Positions 17,428-26,424 of a DNA stretch of 64,000 nucleotides are shown here, piece after piece. Under the pieces are notes generated by a model, which was not told the DNA's origin, did no database searches, and saw only the letters and a list, made by a program, of their open reading frames with translations. The stretch's first letter is position 1; each line of letters starts with the position of its first letter. The DNA comes from Shimazuella kribbensis DSM 45090 (GTDB lineage Bacteria; Bacillota; Bacilli; Thermoactinomycetales; Thermoactinomycetaceae). The stretch covers positions 62,001 to 126,000 of the forward strand of contig NZ_ATZF01000005.1 of NCBI RefSeq assembly GCF_000428065.1, written 5' to 3'. A program made the position numbers and the translations under genes.

Positions 17428-17554
17428 TTATCCTATCTTCTTTTGTTTATGATTGTAGACTTAATGATTGTCATAGAAAGTTTTCTTTATGGGGAGGTTT
17501 GGACTATAATGAAAATAATTGTAAAAATGAAAATTCACAAAGGAGGCACAAAGT

Positions 17555-19201
17555 TTGTATATTAGGAAAAGGTGGATTCTTCTTACCTTTGTTTTGGTTT
17601 TAGGAATTGCTATTGGCTACATATATATTAAGTTTTTCCAAACAAACAATGCAGATGAGGTTTGTTGTGTAAAACATTACTTAAAAGTTCCTCCCGTTTT
17701 AACGATCACAGAATCTACTGCTATCCCTATACTGGACAGTTCCAAAGCAAATCAACAAATTACATATAATATCTTAAATCAAGTACAAGAAGGTTTAATG
17801 CGTTTAGGGCCAAATAACATTCCTGTACTAGGATTAGCTGAATCTTATCAGGTTAGTCCTGATTATCGAACCTATACATTTACGATTCGCAAAAATGCCG
17901 TTTGGAGTGATGGGAAAGCCGTTACGGCAAGCGATTTTAAGTTTGCTTGGCAACGAGCACTTTCTCCAGAGGACGACTATGCCTTTTCCTATTTATTTTA
18001 TCCGATCCATAATGCAGAAGCGTATTCTTTAGGTAAAGTTGGTGCAGAGCAGATTGGTATTACTGCTGACGATGAAAAACGTTTGACGATTCAACTGGAT
18101 AGACCGGATCCTAATTTTTTAAGTTTGGTAACACTCACCCCGTTTTTACCTTTACCAAAAGAACGCGTCGAGAAATATGGAGAAGATTATGCAACTTCGC
18201 CTGTACCTGAATCAATGAGTTATTCTGGACCTTATCAACTAAAAAGTTTTAATCCTGGAAGTGCTGTACTTATTAAAAATCCTGTTTATTGGGATAGTAG
18301 AAATGTAAAACTAAAAGAAATTAAGATTGATGTTAAAGTTGATGAAGATAAAAGATCCAGTCTTTACAAATCAGAATTAACGTCAATGTCAAAAACGAAT
18401 AAGAAACAAAGAGAGAATTTCAAACAACAAAAAGCCATCTCTACTTACCTAATTTTTAATCAAGGCAAGGAAAATCTTCAAAATTTTAAATTACGTCAAG
18501 CCATTCAGTTAGCACTAAATACAACAGAAATGGTTACCGATTTATCAGATGAATCTAGTGCCGCAAGTAGTTTAGTTCCTCCTGTATTAATTACAAATCA
18601 AAGGAAAGCATTTAAAACTGACCTTCAACTAAAATCAAATCTTACAGAATCTAAGAGACTATTACATGCAGGATTAACAGATCTTGGTATATCGGGATCT
18701 CTTAATTTATCGCTGTTAACCTATGATGACTCAAGGTCTCTAGCAATAGCTAATGAGATAAAAAAACAACTTTTAAAGGTCGGAATTTTAGTTAATATAG
18801 AGAAATATAATGTGAAAAAGAAAGAAGAAAAAGAGTCAAATGGGGAGTATGATCTGAGTATCAATGAATGGTTCGCAGAATATCACGACCCAAGTATTTT
18901 TCTAAACATTTTCACCTCTAAAGCAATGGAAAATACCTCTAATTTCTCCGACAAACAATATGATACACTTATCGAAAAAGCATCTTTGGAAGCCAATCCA
19001 GCTAAACGTGATCAATATTTACATCAGGCTGAAAAATATTTAATTGTGGACAAAGCGGTTATTAAACCATTGGTTTACGTTAATGATTTACGCCTTCAAA
19101 AACCGTATGTAAAAAATGTATTGTATCATCCTTTTGGTGCAGATTATAGTTTGAAGTGGGCTACTTATCAACCGCCAAAACAAATAGAGGCAACCAAATA
19201 G
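17555..19201 (+). CDS. OppA-like peptide-binding protein with N-terminal membrane anchor
   Basis: 548 residues from TTG 17555 (AAAGGAGGCACAAAGT upstream). Family 5 solute-binding fold: LGLAESYQVSPDYRTYTFTIRKNAVWSDGKAVTASDF near residue 90-130, LRQAIQLALN near 310, EWFAEYHDPSIFLNIF near 440. Unlike normal Gram-positive members there is no lipobox; residues ~6-27 form one uncleaved-looking hydrophobic helix (WILLTFVLVLGIAIGYIYI), followed by a CC pair. It would be held by this helix on the outside face. No Opp permease genes are near; the OPT transporter 0.5 kb upstream is the only peptide-related neighbour. Confidence 0.85.
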   Translation: MYIRKRWILLTFVLVLGIAIGYIYIKFFQTNNADEVCCVKHYLKVPPVLTITESTAIPILDSSKANQQITYNILNQVQEGLMRLGPNNIPVLGLAESYQVSPDYRTYTFTIRKNAVWSDGKAVTASDFKFAWQRALSPEDDYAFSYLFYPIHNAEAYSLGKVGAEQIGITADDEKRLTIQLDRPDPNFLSLVTLTPFLPLPKERVEKYGEDYATSPVPESMSYSGPYQLKSFNPGSAVLIKNPVYWDSRNVKLKEIKIDVKVDEDKRSSLYKSELTSMSKTNKKQRENFKQQKAISTYLIFNQGKENLQNFKLRQAIQLALNTTEMVTDLSDESSAASSLVPPVLITNQRKAFKTDLQLKSNLTESKRLLHAGLTDLGISGSLNLSLLTYDDSRSLAIANEIKKQLLKVGILVNIEKYNVKKKEEKESNGEYDLSINEWFAEYHDPSIFLNIFTSKAMENTSNFSDKQYDTLIEKASLEANPAKRDQYLHQAEKYLIVDKAVIKPLVYVNDLRLQKPYVKNVLYHPFGADYSLKWATYQPPKQIEATK

Positions 19202-19218
19202 GTTGCCTCCTTGTTTAT
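19187..19218. terminator. Terminator between the OppA-like gene and yutI
   Basis: GAGGCAACC-AAATA-GGTTGCCTC perfect stem overlapping the OppA-like stop codon and close to the yutI stop. Confidence 0.88.
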
Positions 19219-19219
19219 A

Positions 19220-19441
19220 TTATAATACTTGCTCTACTTCCCGTACTTCTGGGATTTCTTCCATAAGAGCACGTTCGATTCCAGCTTTTAAGGTAATGGT
19301 GGAACTAGGGCAGCTTCCACAAGCACCAAGCAAGCGAACACGTACGATACCTTCTTCAATCTCTACTAATTCTACATCTCCACCGTCACGTTGAATGTAA
19401 GGGCGCAATTTATCTAAAATTTCTTGTACTTGTTCTTCCAT
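19220..19441 (-). CDS. yutI: NifU C-terminal-domain Fe-S scaffold protein (YutI)
   Basis: 73 residues; AAAGGAGATCTCTTACT precedes ATG 19441. [45 protein letters not shown] is the NifU C-terminal domain with the CxxC (C41, C44) that holds a bridging 4Fe-4S cluster for transfer to client enzymes. The neighbourhood with yuzD and yuzB is as in B. subtilis; an IscA-type protein is at 26.7 kb. Cytoplasmic. Confidence 0.93.
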   Translation of the reverse strand: MEEQVQEILDKLRPYIQRDGGDVELVEIEEGIVRVRLLGACGSCPSSTITLKAGIERALMEEIPEVREVEQVL

Positions 19442-19587
19442 AGTAAGAGATCTCCTTTCTGTTGTTAAAGTACACATCATTGCTATTGTATGCCTTCTTT
19501 GTGAAGAAAGCAATGTAGCAAATTTATTCCTATTCCTGTTAAAATAAGTATACGTTTTTAGGATATTGCCAAGGGAGTTAAAATGTG

Positions 19588-20508
19588 ATGAGCAAAATAT
19601 ATGAAGGTATTCACGATTTGATTGGAAATACTCCGATAGTGAGATTGAAAACATTTTCTTCTAATGCAAACATACTTGCCAAATTGGAGTTTTTTAATCC
19701 AGGTGGAAGTGTAAAAGACCGACTTGGTATCGCGCTAATTCGAGCAGGAGAACGTACTGGTAAGCTTAAATCTGGTGGTACCATTATTGAGCCAACAGCT
19801 GGCAATACAGGTATTGGATTGGCGTTAGCAGCAATTGGCACACAATATCAGGTGGTTTGCGTTGTTCCTGCTAAATTTTCGATGGAAAAACAAGAGACGA
19901 TGCGGGCATTAGGAGCAAAAGTAGTCAATACACCCACAGAAGATGGAATCAAAGGTGCAATTGCGAAAGCAAAGGAACTGGCAGAAGAAATTCCAAACGC
20001 TTATATTCCACAACAATTTGATAACCCTGCAAATCCAATCGCACATTACGAGACTACAGGTCCAGAAATTTGGGAACAAACCGGTGGAAAAATAGATGTT
20101 TTTGTTGCTGGAGCAGGATCATCAGGTACATATATGGGTGTAGCTCGCTATTTGAAAGAAAAAAATCCTAGCATTCGAAATGTCATTGTTGAGCCACAAG
20201 GTTCGATCATTGCTGGAGGATCATCAGGACCACATAAAACAGAAGGCATTGGTATGGAATTTTTCCCACCTTTTTTTGAACGAGATCTTATTGATAAAAT
20301 TTACACAGTGGATGATGTAGATTCTTTTGCAATGGTGAATAAACTAGCAGAGCAAGAGGGATTACTGGTAGGGAGTTCTGCTGGTGCCGCATGTTTTGCA
20401 GCGGTGAAAGAAGAAATAATTGCACCATCTAATGCGAATATTGTGGTACTATTTGCAGATGGCAGTGACAGATATCTCAGTAAAAAAATTTTCCAAGGAG
20501 GAGAATAA
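19588..20508 (+). CDS. mccA: Cysteine synthase-fold enzyme, MccA type (cystathionine beta-synthase)
   Basis: About 306 residues, PLP enzyme. [10 protein letters not shown], the lysine in [22 protein letters not shown] (substrate loop) and GSSAGAA are all present. Cysteine synthases and MccA are alike; the next gene, cystathionine gamma-lyase, 2 bp downstream, makes MccA the better call: it condenses homocysteine with O-acetylserine to cystathionine in reverse transsulfuration. ATG 19588 has GGGAG ten bases upstream. No luxS or mtnN is visible here, unlike the B. subtilis operon. No S-box or CymR site was recognised upstream. Confidence 0.85.
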   Translation: MSKIYEGIHDLIGNTPIVRLKTFSSNANILAKLEFFNPGGSVKDRLGIALIRAGERTGKLKSGGTIIEPTAGNTGIGLALAAIGTQYQVVCVVPAKFSMEKQETMRALGAKVVNTPTEDGIKGAIAKAKELAEEIPNAYIPQQFDNPANPIAHYETTGPEIWEQTGGKIDVFVAGAGSSGTYMGVARYLKEKNPSIRNVIVEPQGSIIAGGSSGPHKTEGIGMEFFPPFFERDLIDKIYTVDDVDSFAMVNKLAEQEGLLVGSSAGAACFAAVKEEIIAPSNANIVVLFADGSDRYLSKKIFQGGE

Positions 20509-20510
20509 AG

Positions 20511-21641
20511 ATGAAAATCGATACAAAATTAATTCATGGAAGTCATTTAATAGATGAACAAACAGGTGCAGTAAGCGTTCCGATCTATCAAGTTTCTACT
20601 TACAAACAAGACGAAGTAGGTAAACATCGAGGATATGAGTATTCACGTACTGGAAACCCAACACGCCAAGCGCTAGAAGATTATATTGCGGCTTTAGAGA
20701 ATGGTGCAAGAGGACTTGCATTTTCTTCAGGTATGTCTGCAACAGGTACAATCCTTTCTTTATTTGAACAAGGGGACCATATTATTTGCAGTGATGATGT
20801 TTATGGTGGTACTTTTCGAATCATGGACAAAGTGTTTAAACGATTTGGGATAACTGTTTCCTATGTAAATACCAGTGATATCGCAGAAGTGGAGTCTGCT
20901 TTTCAAACGAATACGAAAGCTCTTTTTGTCGAAACTCCGACTAATCCACTCTTAAAAGTATCCGATGTCTCAAGCCTGAGTAGGGTAGCAAAGTCGAAAA
21001 ATGCTCTTTTTATTGTCGACAATACTTTTTATACACCATACTGGCAGAATCCCCTCGATTTAGGTGCGGATATCGTTGTTCATAGTGCTACCAAATATTT
21101 AGGCGGACATAGTGATGTTGTCGCTGGATTGATCGTAACAAAGGAAGCTGAGCTAGGTGACCAACTGCATTTCTATCAAAATGCAATTGGTGGAGTCTTA
21201 GGCCCGCAAGATTCATGGCTTTTAATGAGAGGTATGAAGACGTTAGGTTTACGCATGAAACAACATGAATTTGGAGCTAACAAAATTGCAGATTGGCTGA
21301 CTACCAAAGTAGATAAAGTATACTATCCTGGATTGGAGTCCCATCCTAATCATGCTATTGCAAAAATGCAAGCACGTGGGTTTGGTGGCATGATATCATT
21401 TGATGTAGGTGACGGCCAGAAAGCTGCAAAAGCATTGACCAAAGTGAAATACTTTACACTTGCTGAAAGTTTAGGAGCAGTAGAAAGTTTGATTTCTATC
21501 CCAGCTAAAATGACACATGCTTCTATTCCAGCAGAAACAAGAGCAAAATTGGGTATCACAGATGGGTTGATTCGTATCTCTGTCGGAATTGAAGATGTGG
21601 AAGATTTGATCCATGATTTGGACAGAGCTATTTTTGCTTAA
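20511..21641 (+). CDS. mccB: Cystathionine gamma-lyase, MccB type
   Basis: 376 residues, Cys/Met-metabolism PLP family. YSRTGNPTRQALE, LAFSSGMSAT, VETPTNPLLKV, and HSATKYLGGHSDVVAG with the PLP lysine are clear. It splits cystathionine to cysteine, 2-oxobutyrate and ammonia, completing reverse transsulfuration with the gene before it. AAGGAGGAGAATAAAG precedes the ATG. A MetC-like beta-lyase activity cannot be ruled out from sequence alone. Confidence 0.9.
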   Translation: MKIDTKLIHGSHLIDEQTGAVSVPIYQVSTYKQDEVGKHRGYEYSRTGNPTRQALEDYIAALENGARGLAFSSGMSATGTILSLFEQGDHIICSDDVYGGTFRIMDKVFKRFGITVSYVNTSDIAEVESAFQTNTKALFVETPTNPLLKVSDVSSLSRVAKSKNALFIVDNTFYTPYWQNPLDLGADIVVHSATKYLGGHSDVVAGLIVTKEAELGDQLHFYQNAIGGVLGPQDSWLLMRGMKTLGLRMKQHEFGANKIADWLTTKVDKVYYPGLESHPNHAIAKMQARGFGGMISFDVGDGQKAAKALTKVKYFTLAESLGAVESLISIPAKMTHASIPAETRAKLGITDGLIRISVGIEDVEDLIHDLDRAIFA

Positions 21642-21655
21642 AGAAGGTATTTACT

Positions 21656-21985
21656 ATGATAAAAGTATACGTTTATGGAGCAGAACAAGTTTGTCCAAGC
21701 TGCGTATCTTTTCCTTCTTCCAAAGAAACCGCATCTTGGTTGACGCATGCTTTGGATCGTAAATATGGAAAAGAAGTAGATGTTCAATATGTCGACATCC
21801 ATGCACCAATTGGTAAAGAACAAGAACTATTTGCAAAAAGGGTATTTGAGGAAGATTTATGGTATCCTGTTGTTGTGATACAGGATGAGGTAATCGCAGA
21901 AGGCAATCCTAAGTTAAAAATAATCTGTGAACGATTGGAGAAATTAGGGTTAGGGAAAGTGAGTGATCATGAGGCCACTAATTGA
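21656..21985 (+). CDS. yuzD: YuzD-family thioredoxin-like protein
   Basis: 109 residues. VYGAEQVCPSCVSFPSSKETASWL gives a thioredoxin-fold start with a CxxC (CPSC); ERKY-like LDRKYGKEVDVQYVDIHAP and YPVVVIQDEVIAEGNPKLK match YuzD (DUF1462). Function unknown, soluble. AGAAGG eight bases before the ATG. Overlaps yuzB; the yutI-yuzD-yuzB cluster is conserved in Bacilli, here with mcc genes inserted between. Confidence 0.9.
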   Translation: MIKVYVYGAEQVCPSCVSFPSSKETASWLTHALDRKYGKEVDVQYVDIHAPIGKEQELFAKRVFEEDLWYPVVVIQDEVIAEGNPKLKIICERLEKLGLGKVSDHEATN

Positions 21986-22208
21986 GTTTTGCGTAAATAA
22001 TTTAACTTCGAATGTTCTCCAAATAAAAGCCAAACTAGAAAGCAATCTGGATTATGATGTGTTAGAGTATGGTTGTCTAGGGAATTGTGGGATTTGTGCA
22101 AGGTCCCCATATGCCTTAGTAAATGGGGAGTTGGTAACAGCGGAAACAGCCGAAGAATTATATAAAAAAATCATTGAAGCTTGTGAGGAAATGGAATTTC
22201 GTTATTAA
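21969..22208 (+). CDS. yuzB: YuzB-family protein
   Basis: 79 residues from ATG 21969 (GTG 21963 also in frame), overlapping yuzD by 17 bp. PLIEFCVNNLTSN, then VLEYGCLGNCGICARSPYALVNGELVTAE match YuzB (DUF1450). Four Cys, of which CLGNCGIC forms a CxxxCxxC pattern that could bind a metal or Fe-S cluster. Role not established. Ends just before a strong terminator, so mccA-mccB-yuzD-yuzB looks like one transcript. Confidence 0.9.
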   Translation: MRPLIEFCVNNLTSNVLQIKAKLESNLDYDVLEYGCLGNCGICARSPYALVNGELVTAETAEELYKKIIEACEEMEFRY

Positions 22209-22217
22209 TCATACTAG

Positions 22218-22241
22218 AACCCCTGATTACAGGGGTTTTTT
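22218..22241. terminator. Terminator after yuzB
   Basis: AACCCCTG-ATTA-CAGGGGTT followed by T6; also suits the convergent fabH gene. Confidence 0.92.
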
Positions 22242-22253
22242 GATTTAGATAGA

Positions 22254-23240
22254 CTAGGATAAGTTCCAATTTATTATTAATCCTAAATGGGTAAGCCCTC
22301 CTCCAAAGCCGTAAAAGATCATTGTATCTCCGTTTTTTACTTTTCCTTTTTCGATGCCTAAAGCTAGGGATAGTGGAATAGAAGCAGATGAAGTGTTTCC
22401 ATAATACTTCATGCTAGTAAGTGTTTTATCAATAGGAAACTCGGATTTTTCACAGATTGCTTCAATCATTCTCATATTGGCACTGTGAGGAACAAACCAA
22501 TTGATATTTTCTATCGTATATCTTGTCTGAACTAATAATTCTTGGATTCCGATTGGAATAGTGCGAACAGCCCATTTATATACTTCTCTTCCGTTTTGCA
22601 CTATTTTATCTGTCTTCTGTAATACAGAATCACCTAATGTGCTAGCAAGGTTTGTTCGATATACATGTGCACCGCCTGCTCCATCTGAACCCATATAACT
22701 GGCTATGAAGCTAGGATTTTCTTCATCATATTCTACAAGAAGTGCACCAGCTCCATCCCCAAAAAGGATACAAGTGGATCGATCTGTATAATCAGTGACC
22801 TTTGATAAAGTTTCTGTTGCTACCACTAAAACTTTTTTATGTGCTCCAGACGTGATAAGACTGTTTGCTACATGTAATCCATAGGTAAATCCTGCACAGG
22901 TAGCGTTTAAGTCAAAGGCTCCTGTACTATGAATATGAAAATAGCTCTGAATTTGGCATGCTACACTAGGGAAGATATGGTCAGGAGTTGTTGTTGCGAC
23001 AAGGATACAATCTACATCTTGCAATTCAACTGGATAAGTTTCTATTAGATTTTCAACAGCTTTGATAGCGAGAGTGGAGGAGTATTCATTATCACCAGCA
23101 ATCCTTCTCTCTTTTATCCCAGTTCTTTTTGTAATCCATTCATCATTTGTTTCTACCATTTTTTCTAGATTATGATTGGTTAAAATTTTTCTTGGAACAT
23201 AAGTGCCAATAGCGGTTATTCGAGCTTTTGATTCTTTCAT
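22254..23240 (-). CDS. fabH: Beta-ketoacyl-ACP synthase III (FabH)
   Basis: 328 residues. Starts fatty acid synthesis by joining an acyl-CoA primer to malonyl-ACP. Catalytic triad seen: C115 (NATCAGFTYG), H252 (VPHSANMRMI), N282 (YYGNTSSASIP). The TNDEWITKRTGIKERRI start is typical. GAGGTGTAGACAA precedes the ATG. The gene stands alone, without acpP or fabF; the closest B. subtilis match in context is the second copy FabHB (YhfB). A textbook FapR operator lies 33 bp upstream, so malonyl-CoA levels should control it. Confidence 0.95.
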   Translation of the reverse strand: MKESKARITAIGTYVPRKILTNHNLEKMVETNDEWITKRTGIKERRIAGDNEYSSTLAIKAVENLIETYPVELQDVDCILVATTTPDHIFPSVACQIQSYFHIHSTGAFDLNATCAGFTYGLHVANSLITSGAHKKVLVVATETLSKVTDYTDRSTCILFGDGAGALLVEYDEENPSFIASYMGSDGAGGAHVYRTNLASTLGDSVLQKTDKIVQNGREVYKWAVRTIPIGIQELLVQTRYTIENINWFVPHSANMRMIEAICEKSEFPIDKTLTSMKYYGNTSSASIPLSLALGIEKGKVKNGDTMIFYGFGGGLTHLGLIINWNLS

Positions 23241-23272
23241 TTGTCTACACCTCGGTTGATTTGTTACTTGGT

Positions 23273-23291
23273 ATTAGTACCTGATACTAAT
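23273..23291. promoter_or_regulatory. FapR operator upstream of fabH
   Basis: ATTAGTACCTGATACTAAT is the 17-bp FapR consensus (TTAGTACCTGNTACTAA) with one extra matching base pair on each side. FapR represses fatty acid and phospholipid genes in Bacillales and is released by malonyl-CoA. Confidence 0.93.
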
Positions 23292-23380
23292 TCATCATAT
23301 ATTTTTACCCTATCATGTTTTTCGCTTTCTCACAACTTTCCTACTTTTTTATAGAAGTTTGGTATGGACCTTTCTTACAT

Positions 23381-23420
23381 ACAAAAACACCACTTCTTTA
23401 AAATAAGTGGTGTTTTTGTG
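23381..23420. terminator. Terminator after mqnE
   Basis: ACAAAAACACCACTT/AAGTGGTGTTTTTGT perfect 15-bp stem between the fabH control region and the end of the mqn operon. Confidence 0.9.
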
Positions 23421-23439
23421 TGGATGAGTAAGGGAACCG

Positions 23440-24513
23440 TTATGCATAGACTTTTATTTCATTATAGAAAGTATCACGTTCAACCGGAATGCGATTGGCT
23501 CCTTGAATCATCCATTGTAGTTCATCTCTTGTTATTCCTGATTGTGTTAATGCTCCTACAGCATGGCTAATACGTTCTTCCACTAAAGTACCATGAATGT
23601 CAGATGCACCGAAATGAGTAGCCAGTTGTGTAAGCTGTGGCCCGATATTGATCCAGTAAGCTTTAATATGTGGAAAGTTGTCCAACATCAAACGACTGAT
23701 AGCAATGGTTCGCATATCATCCATGGCAGAGGTACGTCGTTTTAGCGATGCGGAAGTTTTACGTGGTTGCATAGCAAGCGGAATGAATACCATAAATCCA
23801 TTTGTTTCATCCTGCAATTCACGTACACGCATCATATGGATTAAGCGCTCTTCCAAACTTTCGATAGATCCATAGAGCATCGTAGCATGTGTTTTTAATC
23901 CAAGAGTATGAGCAATGCGATGTGCTTCCAGCCAACCATCTGTACTCGCTTTGTCAGGACTCATTTTTGCACGGTAACGCTCTGTCAAAATTTCAGCTCC
24001 ACCACCAGGTAGAGTATCCAATCCAGCATCGATCAATTCTCGTAAAATTGTTTCTGGTGATCTTCCGGCGATTTGAGCGAAAAACTGAATTTCTGCACCA
24101 GTGTATGCTTTGATAGTAATATTTGGGTAGTTTTTCTTTAAGATAGAAATGGTGTCCAGATAATAATCAAATGGAACAGTATGATTGTGTCCACCAACAA
24201 TGTGGAATTCTCTTGTTCCTTTTGTCATCCTTGTTTCAACATAGTGAAGTAATTCATCTGTTGACATGGTGTAAGCACCATCTTCATCAGGATCACGTCG
24301 GAAACCACAAAATGCACATTTCGCTTCACATACATTTGTTGGATTGATGTATAGATTTTCAATAAAATAAACTTTCTTACCGTTCTTTTTGAGATTTACC
24401 TCATTTGCAAGTTGTGCTACTTGGAGTAGATCCGGAGAGTCATATAGTGCCAATCCATCCTCTAAAGACAGCCTTTCCCCAGCTCTGATTTTATCTGTTA
24501 TTTCTTGTAACAT
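23440..24513 (-). CDS. mqnE: Aminofutalosine synthase MqnE
   Basis: 357 residues. Radical SAM enzyme of the futalosine pathway, joining chorismate-derived 3-enolpyruvylbenzoate (made by MqnA) to the adenosyl radical. CEAKCAFC (C62, C66, C69) binds the cluster. INPTNVCEAKCAFCGF, HIVGGHN, AGLDTLPGGGAEIL, CPDKA-like SPDKASTDGWLEAH and MLDNFPHIKAYWINIG distinguish MqnE from the related MqnC and CofH. It is the last gene of mqnB-mqnD-mqnE, 15 bp after mqnD. Confidence 0.9.
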   Translation of the reverse strand: MLQEITDKIRAGERLSLEDGLALYDSPDLLQVAQLANEVNLKKNGKKVYFIENLYINPTNVCEAKCAFCGFRRDPDEDGAYTMSTDELLHYVETRMTKGTREFHIVGGHNHTVPFDYYLDTISILKKNYPNITIKAYTGAEIQFFAQIAGRSPETILRELIDAGLDTLPGGGAEILTERYRAKMSPDKASTDGWLEAHRIAHTLGLKTHATMLYGSIESLEERLIHMMRVRELQDETNGFMVFIPLAMQPRKTSASLKRRTSAMDDMRTIAISRLMLDNFPHIKAYWINIGPQLTQLATHFGASDIHGTLVEERISHAVGALTQSGITRDELQWMIQGANRIPVERDTFYNEIKVYA

Positions 24514-24528
24514 GTTTTATTCTCCTCT

Positions 24529-25383
24529 CTATTTAATGTTTATAGGTATTTGATTAATCAAAAGGGATGAAAAGTTTACTGGTGGAATAAGATTTTTTTC
24601 CATTGCTCGTTCAAGTAGTACCATAATTGCGTAACAGCCTTTTACTCCTAAACTGTAGGAAAATGAATTTACGTATAAGTCTATATGTTCTTGAGCGACT
24701 TTCCAATCTAACTCTTGTGCGTGTTCCATGACATAAGATTTGGATGCAGATGGGTGTTTCCATGCATGATCTAATGAGGATTGGATCCAATTGATGATGT
24801 TGTTTCGATCAATTGATTTTTTTGCGATGATACCTCCTAGTGGAATCGGTAGAGAAGTCTCTTTTTCCCACCAATCTCCAAGGTCAACTAAACTACGTAA
24901 TCCATAAGAGGGATACGTGAATCTAGCTTCATGAATCACTAGTCCAGCATCTATTTTTCCGTCGCGAATTGCCGGCATAATTTCATGAAATGGTAAAACA
25001 CATATTTCTTTTACTCCCTCAGGCACATGCTGTGACAGCCATAAACGAAATAGCAAATAAGCTGTCGAACGTTCACTGGGGACAGCAATTTTTTTTCCAG
25101 CAAGGGAAACCGATTTTTTTACATTTTGTGTAAGAATGAGTGGACCACAGCCGCGTCCAAGCGCACCTCCACTTGGTAAGAATCCATAGCTCTCATGCAC
25201 CCAAGGAAGAGCGGCTATAGAAATCTTCAATATATCTGGTCCATCTCCACTTTCAGCCAATTTATTAGTTATATCAATATCTGCATAAGTTACATTTAAT
25301 TTTGGTGCATTTGGTATCAATCCGTTAGCCCATGCATGAAAGATAAAAGTATCATTTGGACATGGTGAGAAGACTATATCCAT
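24529..25383 (-). CDS. mqnD: 1,4-dihydroxy-6-naphthoate synthase MqnD
   Basis: 284 residues. SPCPNDTFIFHAWANG at the N-terminus and LPSGGALGRGCGPLIL at ~65 are the MqnA/MqnD family marks; IAVPSERSTAYLLFRLW and GLVIHEARFTY are typical of MqnD. It turns cyclic dehypoxanthinyl futalosine into dihydroxynaphthoate. Soluble. Ribosome site is weak (GAAGC). Second gene of the operon, 29 bp after mqnB. Confidence 0.9.
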   Translation of the reverse strand: MDIVFSPCPNDTFIFHAWANGLIPNAPKLNVTYADIDITNKLAESGDGPDILKISIAALPWVHESYGFLPSGGALGRGCGPLILTQNVKKSVSLAGKKIAVPSERSTAYLLFRLWLSQHVPEGVKEICVLPFHEIMPAIRDGKIDAGLVIHEARFTYPSYGLRSLVDLGDWWEKETSLPIPLGGIIAKKSIDRNNIINWIQSSLDHAWKHPSASKSYVMEHAQELDWKVAQEHIDLYVNSFSYSLGVKGCYAIMVLLERAMEKNLIPPVNFSSLLINQIPINIK

Positions 25384-25412
25384 GATTTATCTGCTTCTTT
25401 CTGTAAATTTGT

Positions 25413-26102
25413 TCATTGCTTGGTTTGTCGTAAAAGATAACCTGCTTTTTTTAATTGTGAAAAAGCCTCATGAAAACGCCACTTTGATTTATCTCTAGGG
25501 CCAATATAATTGGATATTGCTCGCAATTCGATAAAAGGAATGGAGAAAGCATTTGCGGCAGTAGCAACACCAAAACCTTCCATTGCCTCTGCTACTGCAT
25601 ATGGATAGCGATCAGACAATTCTTTTGTTGTTTTATCAGTGCCTGTAACTGTGGATAACGTCAAAATAGGCCCAATTACAACTTCATCCATTCCATTTTT
25701 TAGTATGGATTTTACAGTTTCGGCAATAGGACTAGTGACAGGAAAATATGTTTTCCCAAGATTTAATTCGTTTAGTGATAAAAAACCTTCTGGTGATTGT
25801 GCACCCAAATCAGCAGATATAACGCGATCTGATATAACCAACGTTCCAATGGATGTATGCTTTGCAAATCCTCCAGCTATACCTGCACATATTACTAATT
25901 CATATTTCTTTTTATATAACAATTTTGTTGTCTCTACCGCTGCACAAATAGGTCCTACTCCCACCACTTCAATATCTACATTTTCAATTTTTCCTAGTCC
26001 TTCTTCGAGAGCTTTTTTTTCTGCAAGTACAGAGGTAACAATCAGTATCTTTATTTGATTAAACAGTCGATCAGAAGGTGAGTAAGACGTTTCTTTGATC
26101 AT
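25413..26102 (-). CDS. mqnB: Futalosine hydrolase MqnB
   Basis: 229 residues, nucleoside phosphorylase/MTAN fold. ILIVTSVLAEKKAL, ICAGIAGGF, ISDRVISADLGAQSPEGF, VAEAMEGFGVATAA (catalytic Glu pair region) and LRAISNYIGPRDKSKW are typical. It removes hypoxanthine (or adenine from aminofutalosine) to feed MqnC. AAGGAGAGAGAA precedes the ATG. First gene of the operon. MqnA and MqnC are not in the window. Confidence 0.92.
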   Translation of the reverse strand: MIKETSYSPSDRLFNQIKILIVTSVLAEKKALEEGLGKIENVDIEVVGVGPICAAVETTKLLYKKKYELVICAGIAGGFAKHTSIGTLVISDRVISADLGAQSPEGFLSLNELNLGKTYFPVTSPIAETVKSILKNGMDEVVIGPILTLSTVTGTDKTTKELSDRYPYAVAEAMEGFGVATAANAFSIPFIELRAISNYIGPRDKSKWRFHEAFSQLKKAGYLLRQTKQ

Positions 26103-26424
26103 TTCTCTCTCCTTGGTATTTCTTCGAAAGAAATAATTTTCTAGTCTCTAAACAATACAATGTGTGGATTCCCAATTATCAAGAATCCATCCATTCAGTT
26201 TTCTATTCAACAAGTTCATTCTATCACAAAGTCATCATCTGACCTATCCCCAAATATTATGATACAGACCAAATGGTATTTGTAGATATTTGTCAGTGTT
26301 TGATCGATGAAAATATACAAAAAAAAACAAAACTGAAAAAAATGTAAAAAAATAGCTTACAAAAATCGAGTTAACATGTATACTAAAAATTGGTAGCAGA
26401 TAAAGGATGAAGGAGGGCTTTAAG
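26103..26424. promoter_or_regulatory. Intergenic region between mqnB and the Spo0E-like gene, with candidate promoter
   Basis: About 320 bp between divergent genes. TTACAA (26357-26362), 16 bp, TATACT (26379-26384) is a plausible sigma-A promoter for the Spo0E-like gene. The rest is AT-rich with no ORF or hairpin that I can support. Confidence 0.5.

Noticed and set aside
19460-19590. S-box or T-box riboswitch before mccA
   Set aside because: The gap to yutI is short and shows no conserved riboswitch core or terminator/antiterminator pair.
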